From the NCBI GenBank assembly GCA_000773965.1, contig JRUP01000030.1, forward strand, positions 1 through 40,437: a stretch of DNA of 40,437 nucleotides, in the 5' to 3' direction. The notes under the pieces are model-generated. The model was given only the letters and a program-made list of their open reading frames with translations. It made no database searches and had not been told where the DNA came from. The stretch comes from Enterobacter cancerogenus. Its GTDB lineage: Bacteria; Pseudomonadota; Gammaproteobacteria; Enterobacterales; Enterobacteriaceae. The translations under genes were made by a program, and so were the position numbers. Shown here one piece after another: positions 24,145 through 30,968 of this stretch. Positions within the stretch are counted from its first letter, which is position 1; each line of letters begins with the position of its first letter.

Positions 24145-25764
24145 ATGAGCGCAATTAAATCTGTCATGCAACACCTCTCAAACCTTGGCATCAACGATGT
24201 CAGCGAGATCGTTTATAACCCGAGTTACGAATTGCTGTTCGAGCATGAAACGTCAGCCGATCTTGAAGGCCCGGCGCGCGGAATTTTGACGACGTCTGGT
24301 GCGGTTACCGTTGATACCGGCGAATTCACTGGCCGTTCTCCACGCGATAAGTACATCGTTCGTGACGATGTGACGCAAGATACCCTTTGGTGGTCCGATG
24401 CTGGCCTGGGGCGTAATGATAACAAACCGATGTCGACTGAAGTGTGGGCACACCTGAAATCGCTGGTAGCCGATCACTTATCTGAGAAAGCGCTGTATAT
24501 CGTGGATGCCTGGTGTGGCGCTAGCGCTGATACCCGTCTGGCAGTGCGTTTTGTCACTGAGGTGGCCTGGCAGGCGCATTTTGTCAAAAACATGTTTATC
24601 GCACCGACCGCCGAAGAACTGGCAAGCTTCACCCCGGACTTCACGGTGATTAACGGTGCCGGCTGCGTGAATCCGCAGTGGCAGGAGCAAGGGTTGAACT
24701 CAGAGAACTTTGTTGCCTTCAACCTGACAGAGAATATCCAGCTGATTGGCGGGACCTGGTACGGCGGCGAAATGAAAAAAGGGATGTTCTCAGTGATGAA
24801 CTACCTGCTGCCGCTGAAGGGTATTGCGTCAATGCACTGCTCAGCGAACCGTGGCGAAAAAGACGACGTGGCGCTGTTCTTTGGCCTTTCCGGCACCGGA
24901 AAAACCACACTGTCGACCGATCCGCGTCGCCAGCTGATTGGCGATGATGAGCATGGCTGGGATGCAGACGGCGTATTCAATTTTGAAGGCGGCTGCTATG
25001 CCAAGACCATCAATCTGAAGGCAGAATCTGAACCGGAAATTTACGGCGCCATCCGTCGTAACGCATTGCTGGAAAACGTTGTCGTTCTTGAAGATGGCAG
25101 CGTGGATTATGCCGATGGCAGCAAAACTGAGAACACCCGTGTCTCTTATCCGCTGTCGCACATCGAGAATATCGTGCAGCCGGTGTCTCGCGCGGGTCAC
25201 CCTTCACGCATTATCTTCCTTGCGGCGGATGGATTCGGCGTGCTCCCTCCGGTTTCACGTTTGACGCCAGAGCAGATGCAGTATCACTTCCTGTCAGGTT
25301 TCACCTCCAAGCTGGCGGGTACAGAGCGCGGTATTACAGCCCCGACACCGACGTTCTCTGCGTGCTACGGCGCAGCTTTCCTGATGCTGCATCCAACGCA
25401 ATATGCTGATGTGCTGCAGGAAAAGGTCGCACAGAGCGGTGCTGAGGTGTGGCTGGTGAATACCGGTTGGAACGGTGCGGGTGAGCGTTTGTCGCTGAAA
25501 GATACGCGCCAAATCGTCAACGCCATCCTGGAAGGGGAAACCGGTGCATTGCGTGAAGAAACGCTGCCGATCTTTGGTCTCGCCATTCCGCAGGAGATTG
25601 CTGGCGTCGATGTGAACACACTCGATCCGCGTAACGGCTGGGCATCCCCGGCAGATTGGCAGGAAGCGGCCGAGAAACTGGCACAGCTGTTTATCAATAA
25701 CTTCAAACAGTACAGCAACAACGAGGCCGGTGCGCGTATTGCGCAGGCAGGTCCGCAGTTGTAA
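24145..25764 (+). CDS. pckA: Phosphoenolpyruvate carboxykinase (ATP)
   Basis: Converts oxaloacetate plus ATP to phosphoenolpyruvate, CO2 and ADP, the first committed step of gluconeogenesis. The 539 residues compare with 540 in E. coli. Key residues are in place: R65 ([10 protein letters not shown]), K211/K212 ([10 protein letters not shown]), H231, the P-loop GLSGTGKTT (247-255), metal-binding D268 (IGDDEHGW) and RNGWASP near the C-terminus. The ATG at 24145 is used because AGGG precedes it and it aligns with the known N-terminus; an in-frame upstream start at 24073 is unlikely. The N-terminal and several surface segments differ from the E. coli protein more than expected for a housekeeping orthologue. 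With the dedicated LysR gene, this suggests an accessory paralogue. Usual chromosomal neighbours (ompR/envZ, yrfG) are absent. Confidence 0.96.
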   Translation: MSAIKSVMQHLSNLGINDVSEIVYNPSYELLFEHETSADLEGPARGILTTSGAVTVDTGEFTGRSPRDKYIVRDDVTQDTLWWSDAGLGRNDNKPMSTEVWAHLKSLVADHLSEKALYIVDAWCGASADTRLAVRFVTEVAWQAHFVKNMFIAPTAEELASFTPDFTVINGAGCVNPQWQEQGLNSENFVAFNLTENIQLIGGTWYGGEMKKGMFSVMNYLLPLKGIASMHCSANRGEKDDVALFFGLSGTGKTTLSTDPRRQLIGDDEHGWDADGVFNFEGGCYAKTINLKAESEPEIYGAIRRNALLENVVVLEDGSVDYADGSKTENTRVSYPLSHIENIVQPVSRAGHPSRIIFLAADGFGVLPPVSRLTPEQMQYHFLSGFTSKLAGTERGITAPTPTFSACYGAAFLMLHPTQYADVLQEKVAQSGAEVWLVNTGWNGAGERLSLKDTRQIVNAILEGETGALREETLPIFGLAIPQEIAGVDVNTLDPRNGWASPADWQEAAEKLAQLFINNFKQYSNNEAGARIAQAGPQL

Positions 25765-25782
25765 TTTTGCTGACGTTTAGCA

Positions 25783-25803
25783 GAGTGCCATTCAATGGCA
25801 CTC
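25783..25803. terminator. Hairpin after pckA (first of two)
   Basis: GAGTGCCAT - TCA - ATGGCACTC, 9-bp perfect arms, 18 bases after the pckA stop. No T-run follows on either strand, so termination here would be weak or need Rho. Confidence 0.5.
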
Positions 25804-25840
25804 CTTCGCCGCTAATGAAGTGCTGATATCTGACTGAAAT

Positions 25841-25874
25841 AACGCTGCCCCGCGTAAAATCGCCGGGCAGCGTT
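25841..25874. terminator. Hairpin between pckA and the amidotransferase gene
   Basis: AACGCTGCCC and GGGCAGCGTT form a perfect 10-bp stem around a 14-base loop. ATTAATTAATA follows on the plus strand. It lies between two converging genes and may act in both directions, though neither side has a strong T-run. Confidence 0.55.
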
Positions 25875-25930
25875 ATTAATTAATAGAGCAGAAAGAATGC
25901 CAGGCACAGTTAGCCTGACGTACTCAGTGC

Positions 25931-26650
25931 TTATGCTGATTTAAAACGAGCTTCCAACTTATCTAAAAAGCCAAACAGCACCTGATTCATCTCGCTGTAG
26001 TCGTGTGCACGAAGTTCTTCTGGCGTGTTGACGAACCGGTATTCTGCGGCGCGACTCAGATCTTTCTCTGAATGCGCGATCAGCATTTCCACAACCTCTA
26101 GCGTCAGTTCCATATGGCACTGGAAACCATATACGCGGTCTGAATAGGCAACGATTTGGCGCGGGCAACCTTCGCTATAAGCAATGATTTTTGCATCCGC
26201 CGTCAATCCCGGCATGTCGTTATGCCAGTGCCCCACTTCCAGCGTGCTGGCAAAGTGAGAGAACAGTTCATCCTTACTACCCTCTTCTGTCAGCGTGATC
26301 GGGAATTTACCAATCTCTTTTTCAGGGCTGTGCGCGAAAGATGCGCCCAGCGCTTCACCAATCAGTTGTGAACCGAGACAGATACCGATAACGGCTTTAC
26401 CGGTTTGAACCGCCGAAGCAATCAACGCCTGTTCACCTTTCGCATCAAAGTGCGGGCATTCAGCTAGTGTGGTGGAGGGATCCTGAGGCCCTCCCATCAC
26501 AATCAGAAAATCGATACCTTCCGCGTCTGCTGGCAATTTATCATCGGCGTAAACCCGCGAGTAAGACACATCATGGCCGTGATTAATGGCCCATGTTTCG
26601 TAGGCGCCGGGTGCTTCAAAATCTTCATGTACGATGAAATGTACGCGCAT
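25931..26650 (-). CDS. Class I glutamine amidotransferase, YfeJ-like
   Basis: Stand-alone GATase1-domain protein, 239 residues, resembling Salmonella YfeJ and GMP-synthase-type amidotransferases. The catalytic triad is visible: C91 in the nucleophile elbow GICLGSQ (88-94), H179 and E181 in GFQCHMELT. Oxyanion-forming VMGGPQDPS lies at 51-59. The ATG at 26650 is preferred because GGAG precedes it and it begins MRVHFIVHE as in homologues; an ATG five codons upstream lacks a ribosome-binding site. It lies 34 nt downstream of the MocR gene on the same strand, so the two may be co-transcribed. It may hydrolyse glutamine or a gamma-glutamyl compound; the synthase partner, if any, is not in the window. 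Confidence 0.88.
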   Translation of the reverse strand: MRVHFIVHEDFEAPGAYETWAINHGHDVSYSRVYADDKLPADAEGIDFLIVMGGPQDPSTTLAECPHFDAKGEQALIASAVQTGKAVIGICLGSQLIGEALGASFAHSPEKEIGKFPITLTEEGSKDELFSHFASTLEVGHWHNDMPGLTADAKIIAYSEGCPRQIVAYSDRVYGFQCHMELTLEVVEMLIAHSEKDLSRAAEYRFVNTPEELRAHDYSEMNQVLFGFLDKLEARFKSA

Positions 26651-26684
26651 TGCAGAGAACTCCATGAGTAATGTACTGGCCTGT

Positions 26685-28013
26685 TCAGACCTTATTGGTA
26701 GCCTGAATCTGACGCTGCTGTGACAGAATCCCGGCCAGGGATTTTGCGATTAATTCAGTTTCGGGTGCATCAAGCTCAGAGACGGTAATCCGTAACCCTG
26801 AACGCGTGCTGTCCAGCATGAATCCTTCTCCGCCCCGAATTAGCCAGCCCCGTTGCGCCATTTGCATTACCGTTGCCGCACTGTTGTGTGCCAGAGGAAC
26901 CCACACATTCAAGCCGTCGTGATGTTCTGAAACGGTGACGCCGTGCTGTTTCAACGCGCTGACCAGCAATTCTCGTTGGCCCAAATAGCGCCTGCGTGCG
27001 GCCAGAATGGATTGCTGAAAGTCAGGCGAACGCATATGGCCCGCAGCCATATCCTGCAGAATATGGCTGACCCAGTTTGTCCCGGCATTCAGGCGTTGAC
27101 GCAGACGCTGTGAAGTTTCTTCATCACTGGCAACAAAGGCCATGCGCATATCAGGACCAAGAAACTTGGACAGGGAGCGGATGAGCACCCAGTTACGGGT
27201 ATTTGCCGGAACAATGTGGTGATAATCCTGTGTTGAGAGCAGAGAAAAGTGGTCATCCACAATCACCAGTACCTGCGGATAACTTGCCAGCAAAGTACGT
27301 ATGCCCTCTGCCCTGCCAGCGCTCAGGCCAAAGCCGGTTGGATTGTGGGCGCGAGGGGTGATGATCACCGCCTGGACGCCCGCAGAAAGCTGGCGTGACA
27401 GCGCCTCAATCTGCATTCCTTCCGTATCCATTGCTACAGGCGCAGCCTGCAGACGATTGTGCCGCAAGGTGCTGATGCTACTCAGGAAGCAGGGGTCTTC
27501 AACCGCCACGCGATCGCCTGCAATCAGGTAACTGGCAAGCACCCTCTCAACCGCATCAACCGCACCGTTGGTCAGATTTAATTCAAAGGGAACATTGAGA
27601 TCGGGTTGTAGCCATTCGAGACCCGCCGCCTCAAGTTCAGGCCGGATTTCCGGTTCGCCGTACAAACCCGGTGTACTTTGAATATGCGTAACAAGCTGGT
27701 TAACAGAGGGAAGAATCGAAGCCGCAGGATTGCCACTGGCGAGATCGCGGATCGCCAGGCCCGGTGCGCTACCTTCAATATCAATCGTCGCGATCGGTTC
27801 ACGCACAATAGTGCCGTTTCTGCCTTTAGATACGACAAAACCGGCATCCGTCAGGCGCTTATAAGCCAGAGCAACCGTGTTGCGATTAATGCCCAATTCA
27901 CTGGCCAAATCACGCAGCGTAGGAAGCATCGTGCCGGGAACGAGTTCACCGGACTGAATCTTTGCGCGGATCTGATCGAAAATATCACCCGCTGTTTTTC
28001 CGTTTATCTTCAT
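26685..28013 (-). CDS. MocR-type regulator (GntR HTH fused to aminotransferase domain)
   Basis: Chimeric regulator of 442 residues. A GntR winged HTH (about 5-75: IFDQIRAKIQSGELVPGTMLP, LASELGINRNTVALAYKRL) is joined to a fold-type-I aminotransferase domain. The PLP-binding lysine is K283 in RSLSKFLGPDMR, with the matching Asp in VIVDDHF (253-254) and the substrate-cofactor segment ITPRAHNPTG. PdxR, GabR and TauR are members; PdxR controls vitamin-B6 synthesis, others amino-acid use. It is divergent from a YggS-like PLP-homeostasis gene with only 69 bp between them, so vitamin-B6 status is a plausible signal. The ribosome-binding site is poor. In place of the usual Asp-x-Tyr it has DDHF. Confidence 0.92.
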   Translation of the reverse strand: MKINGKTAGDIFDQIRAKIQSGELVPGTMLPTLRDLASELGINRNTVALAYKRLTDAGFVVSKGRNGTIVREPIATIDIEGSAPGLAIRDLASGNPAASILPSVNQLVTHIQSTPGLYGEPEIRPELEAAGLEWLQPDLNVPFELNLTNGAVDAVERVLASYLIAGDRVAVEDPCFLSSISTLRHNRLQAAPVAMDTEGMQIEALSRQLSAGVQAVIITPRAHNPTGFGLSAGRAEGIRTLLASYPQVLVIVDDHFSLLSTQDYHHIVPANTRNWVLIRSLSKFLGPDMRMAFVASDEETSQRLRQRLNAGTNWVSHILQDMAAGHMRSPDFQQSILAARRRYLGQRELLVSALKQHGVTVSEHHDGLNVWVPLAHNSAATVMQMAQRGWLIRGGEGFMLDSTRSGLRITVSELDAPETELIAKSLAGILSQQRQIQATNKV

Positions 28014-28043
28014 TGATCTGGTACAAATAAAGGTTTAGCCTAG

Positions 28044-28059
28044 GTCAATGTTAATTGAC
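28044..28059. promoter_or_regulatory. Palindrome in the MocR/YggS divergent gap; candidate operator
   Basis: GTCAAT - GTTA - ATTGAC, perfect 6-bp arms in a 69-bp gap. The arms also contain TTGAC sequences that could serve as -35 elements in either direction, so a protein bound here could control both genes. Confidence 0.45.
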
Positions 28060-28082
28060 TGCTGAGCGCTTGTCTATACGCC

Positions 28083-28883
28083 ATGAAAAACACCGAAATC
28101 AAAACCTCAAATCCTGACACTCAGCCCCGCCACGACATGCATAATCGTTGGCCGCGCGCAGAGAGCGTGCAGGATTTCATCGACAATTTGGCCGCCGTGC
28201 AATCCCGAATCGATGCAGCTTGCCTGCGCGCGGGGCGTGATGTATCTGACGTTCGCCTGCTACCCGTTAGTAAAACCATGGATGAAAACCATATCCGTCT
28301 GGCGCATCAAGCCGGATGTAAGTTGCTGGGTGAAAACAAAGTGCAGGAAGCATGGGGGAAATCGCAGGCCATGTCAGATCTCACTGACTTGAAATGGTCT
28401 GTGATTGGTCATCTTCAGTCCAACAAAGCCAAACTGGTTGCCAGATTTGCCAGTGAATTTCAGGCTCTGGACTCACTCAACACGGCAGTGATACTGGATC
28501 GGCGTTTACAGCTTGAAGGCCGCACGCTGGAGGTGTTTGTGCAGGTGAATACCTCTGCTGAACCGAGCAAATATGGTTTGGTTCCTGAACAGGTGGCGAA
28601 CTTCATGGCGCACCTAAGTCCGCTCAAGAATCTGCATATTAAGGGGCTGATGACATTGGCAGAATTCAGCTCAGATGCCGATCGTGTGCGGGCCTGCTTT
28701 ATCCGTCTGAGGAAACTGCGCGATGGACTTGCTGATGTGTATGGCCATTTGCAGCTGTCGATGGGGATGTCGGGTGATTTCGAAATCGCGATCGAAGAAG
28801 GCGCCAATGTTGTGCGCGTCGGTCAGGCCATTTTTGGTGCCCGCTCGCTCCCAGATGATCACTTCTGGCCAACAGGAAACTAA
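28083..28883 (+). CDS. YggS/PROSC-family PLP-binding protein
   Basis: PLP homeostasis protein with an alanine-racemase-like N-terminal fold but no known enzymatic activity. Its 266 residues include about 30 more at the N-terminus than E. coli YggS (234). The PLP lysine is K64 in LLPVSKT. Further family marks are LLGENKVQEA (81-90), IGHLQSNKAK, VFVQVNTSAEPSKYG, and the C-terminal LSMGMSGDFEIAIEEGANVVRVGQAIFG. The ATG at 28083 leaves a hydrophilic leader; an internal ATG at 28137 would give a length closer to the family, and neither has a good ribosome-binding site. Its chromosomal orthologue normally sits beside yggT and proC, which are missing here. Together with the adjacent MocR gene I infer an accessory copy. 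It is followed 4 nt later by a coupled small gene. Confidence 0.9.
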   Translation: MKNTEIKTSNPDTQPRHDMHNRWPRAESVQDFIDNLAAVQSRIDAACLRAGRDVSDVRLLPVSKTMDENHIRLAHQAGCKLLGENKVQEAWGKSQAMSDLTDLKWSVIGHLQSNKAKLVARFASEFQALDSLNTAVILDRRLQLEGRTLEVFVQVNTSAEPSKYGLVPEQVANFMAHLSPLKNLHIKGLMTLAEFSSDADRVRACFIRLRKLRDGLADVYGHLQLSMGMSGDFEIAIEEGANVVRVGQAIFGARSLPDDHFWPTGN

Positions 28884-28887
28884 GGCA

Positions 28888-29118
28888 ATGATCAAGACAC
28901 ACCGCCTCAGCGTGTACCTCAATAACAACCTGGTCGGTAATCTTGACTGTGAAAGTCATCAGGCCGATGCACTCATCACAAAAATTCAGAACGCACTATC
29001 TGCCGAAGAGGGATGGTCTACTGTCAGATGGGTTTCGGATCAGGAAAAACGTATTCTTGAGAGTAGCCCTGCGGGTATCAAACTTATAAGCAGTGAAAAG
29101 CTTTTCCGCCAGGCATAA
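28888..29118 (+). CDS. Small protein of unknown function after the YggS-like gene
   Basis: A 76-residue frame beginning MIKTHRLSVYLNNNLVG at ATG 28888, 4 nt after the stop of the YggS-like gene, with AGGA 11 bases upstream. It has an alternating strand-like N-terminus (HRLSVYLNNNLVGNLDC), a probable helix (QADALITKIQNALSAEE), a Trp pair (GWSTVRW) and a basic end (KLFRQA). No signal peptide or membrane segment is seen. It is not the shadow of another gene. I do not recognise it; its tight coupling suggests a function with the PLP protein. Confidence 0.65.
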   Translation: MIKTHRLSVYLNNNLVGNLDCESHQADALITKIQNALSAEEGWSTVRWVSDQEKRILESSPAGIKLISSEKLFRQA

Positions 29119-29203
29119 ATCTATCGCGACAATCGACACGCAGTGCCTTCAAGCAACGTGGTAATGTCGACGTCGAACTGTTTTCTGCTTTAAGGAAGCC
29201 AAC

Positions 29204-29680
29204 ATGACCACCTTCCATCAACTTAGCGCCACCAGCCTGAGCGGCCAGCTTATCTCAATGGCGGATTACGCAGGCAAACTGGTTTTGGTGGTGAACACCG
29301 CCAGCCATTGCGGCTTCACGCCACAGTACGTAGGCCTTGAAGCGCTTTATAAGAAGTATGCCGTCCAGGGGCTGATGGTGCTGGGGTTCCCTTGCAATCA
29401 GTTCGGAAAGCAGGAGCCCGGTGATGCCGACGCGATCTCGCAAACCTGCCACATTAACTACGGTGTAAGCTTCCCGATGTTCGAGAAGGTGGAGGTCAAC
29501 GGAGCGGCTACGCATCCGGTGTTTGGTTATCTGAAAGACGAATTACCCGGCTTGCTGGGCGGTCGGATAAAGTGGAACTTCACTAAATTTCTCATCGGAC
29601 GTGACGGCAAACCCATTAAGCGGTTTGCACCCTTTACTACGCCAGAGAAAATGGAATCTGCGATTCTAGCTGCACTTTGA
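29204..29680 (+). CDS. Glutathione peroxidase family thiol peroxidase
   Basis: Reduces hydrogen peroxide or organic hydroperoxides with glutathione or thioredoxin. The 158-residue protein has the peroxidatic Cys36 in NTASHCGFTPQY, Gln66 in GFPCNQFGKQEPG, and Trp124-Asn125 in KWNFTKFLI, completing the catalytic tetrad. C64 and C82 are extra cysteines; C82 is near the position of the resolving Cys in thioredoxin-dependent members. At this length it is shorter than E. coli BtuE (183), lacking that protein's insertion. AAGGA precedes the ATG. It stands alone, after the MocR/YggS region and 182 bp ahead of the QnrB-like gene. Confidence 0.93.
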   Translation: MTTFHQLSATSLSGQLISMADYAGKLVLVVNTASHCGFTPQYVGLEALYKKYAVQGLMVLGFPCNQFGKQEPGDADAISQTCHINYGVSFPMFEKVEVNGAATHPVFGYLKDELPGLLGGRIKWNFTKFLIGRDGKPIKRFAPFTTPEKMESAILAAL

Positions 29681-29705
29681 ATCTAATTATTCCTGAGCGT
29701 CATTC

Positions 29706-29756
29706 GCGCTGAAAGCGTTTAATCTACATAATATAATTCCCTACTTCTTTCAGCGC
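29706..29756. repeat. Perfect 10-bp inverted repeat between gpx and qnrB-like genes
   Basis: GCGCTGAAAG (29706-29715) and CTTTCAGCGC (29747-29756) are exact inverted copies separated by 31 AT-rich bases, which include TATAAT at 29732-29737. It may be a long-loop terminator stem for the peroxidase gene, a regulatory site, or the scar of an insertion. Confidence 0.4.
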
Positions 29757-29798
29757 AGACAATTCCAGTGTTGCTGCCGGTGAGTCAGATTTTGTCGT

Positions 29799-29828
29799 TT
29801 GACGCACGGCTATAAATCAGTTTAACAT
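29799..29828 (+). promoter_or_regulatory. Candidate sigma-70 promoter of the qnrB-like gene
   Basis: TTGACG (29799-29804) and TAACAT (29823-29828) at an 18-bp spacing. The LexA box begins 9 bp downstream, so a bound repressor would cover the transcription start. Confidence 0.5.
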
Positions 29829-29836
29829 CCACACCA

Positions 29837-29852
29837 CTGTATAAAAAAACAG
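29837..29852. promoter_or_regulatory. LexA (SOS) box upstream of the qnrB-like gene
   Basis: CTGTATAAAAAAACAG, an exact match to CTGT-N8-ACAG with the AT-rich centre that LexA prefers. It ends 10 bp before the ATG and overlaps the ribosome-binding site. qnrB genes are known to be LexA-repressed and induced by DNA damage through a box in this position. Confidence 0.85.
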
Positions 29853-29862
29853 GATCAGCATC

Positions 29863-30507
29863 ATGACCCTAACTCTGGTTGGCGAGAAAATTAGCAAGAA
29901 TCGGTTTACCGGTGAGAAAATTGAAAACAGTTCTTTTTTAAACTGTGATTTTTCTGCTTCAGATCTTAGCGGTACTGAATTTACTGGCTGCACTTTTTAC
30001 GATCGTGAAAACCAGAAAGGATGTAATTTCAGCCGCGCCACCTTAAAAGATGCCATCTTCAATAGTTGTGACCTGTCTATGGCGGATTTCAGAAATATCA
30101 GTGCTCTGGGTATCGAAATTCGCAGCTGTATGGCTCAGGGAGCGGATTTTCGCGGTGCCAGCTTTATGAATATGATCACAACCCGCACCTGGTTTTGCAG
30201 TGCATATATCACCAAAACCAACCTCAGCTACGCCAATTTATCGAAGGTGGTTTTAGAGAAGTGTGAGCTATGGGATAACCGCTGGATTGGCACTCATATT
30301 CTGGGTGCAACGTTCAGTGGTTCAGATCTCTCCGGTGGTGAGTTTTCTTCATTTGACTGGCCTTCTGCCAATTTCACTTATTGCGATCTGACAAACTCGG
30401 AGCTAGGTGAAATCGATGTGCGTGAAGTTGATATGCAGGGCGTGAAGCTGGACAACTACCAGGCCTCATTAATATTGCAGCATCTTGGCATCTCGGTTGT
30501 TAATTAA
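29863..30507 (+). CDS. qnrB: Pentapeptide-repeat protein, QnrB family
   Basis: Member of the Qnr family, whose proteins mimic DNA and shield DNA gyrase and topoisomerase IV from quinolones. The 214-residue length equals QnrB, and long stretches match the QnrB sequence as I remember it (VGEKI, NRFTGEKIENS, GCNFSRA, QGADFRGASFMNM, TRTWFCSAYIT, FSGSDLSGGEF, LDNYQASL). I estimate about 80-85% identity, a recalled comparison rather than a computed alignment. Pentapeptide coils of the A-D-L-S/x-F type run through both halves, interrupted by loop A near QKG (about 48-50) and loop B near ITTRTWFC (about 106-113). SOS control is indicated by the LexA box. It stands alone with no transposase or integron elements beside it, so it may be native to this lineage. 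Whether it gives measurable resistance cannot be read here. Confidence 0.94.
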   Translation: MTLTLVGEKISKNRFTGEKIENSSFLNCDFSASDLSGTEFTGCTFYDRENQKGCNFSRATLKDAIFNSCDLSMADFRNISALGIEIRSCMAQGADFRGASFMNMITTRTWFCSAYITKTNLSYANLSKVVLEKCELWDNRWIGTHILGATFSGSDLSGGEFSSFDWPSANFTYCDLTNSELGEIDVREVDMQGVKLDNYQASLILQHLGISVVN

Positions 30508-30968
30508 TAAGCTGCATGTTAACCACTCATTTTAAATTTATCGCAGTGCTTGAGTGAATGAATACGGACTGCCAGTAAACAACATATTATGGCAATACCG
30601 CTAGTCATCAGCACAAGGTCGATTATCTGGCATGGTCGACCAAATACTATTCACCCCATCGTGTTGCCTTCACTACTGTCACGGAATGAAGGCGTAGTAA
30701 CGATGCCAATGGGCCTCTTAACTTAACCAGCATTTGTGAGGCGGTCTTGCCCACTGAGAACGCCGGTCCTTACATCTCAAATCTTCGCGAAAACGCCCAA
30801 ACGCCCAGCCTAAAAAAAGCCGCTAAATCGGGGGTTCTCCCAGCAAATTGTAAATTTATGTCTATGCTGTATCAGGATCATCAGCTTTTGCTGGGTTCAC
30901 TATCACGTTTTACTGTTTGTTTATAACTAGATATCAATCAAAAGCACTTGATTTTTAAGGGAATGGTA
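30508..30968. other. 461-bp intergenic region, no gene recognised
   Basis: Nothing convincing is encoded here. Short open stretches exist, and one (30606-30690) reads HKVDYLAWSTKYYSPHRVAF, faintly like the start of IS200-type transposases, but it ends at once and I do not accept it. A short GGGGG/CTCCC stretch at about 30830 follows a run of A. The proP promoter should lie in the last 120 bases, where TCTATGCT (30861-30868) resembles a stationary-phase -10 element. Confidence 0.45.

Noticed and set aside
30606..30690. IS200-like transposase start (HKVDYLAWSTKYY)
   Set aside because: The similarity is faint, the frame closes immediately, and no HUH motif, catalytic Tyr context or terminal hairpins were found.
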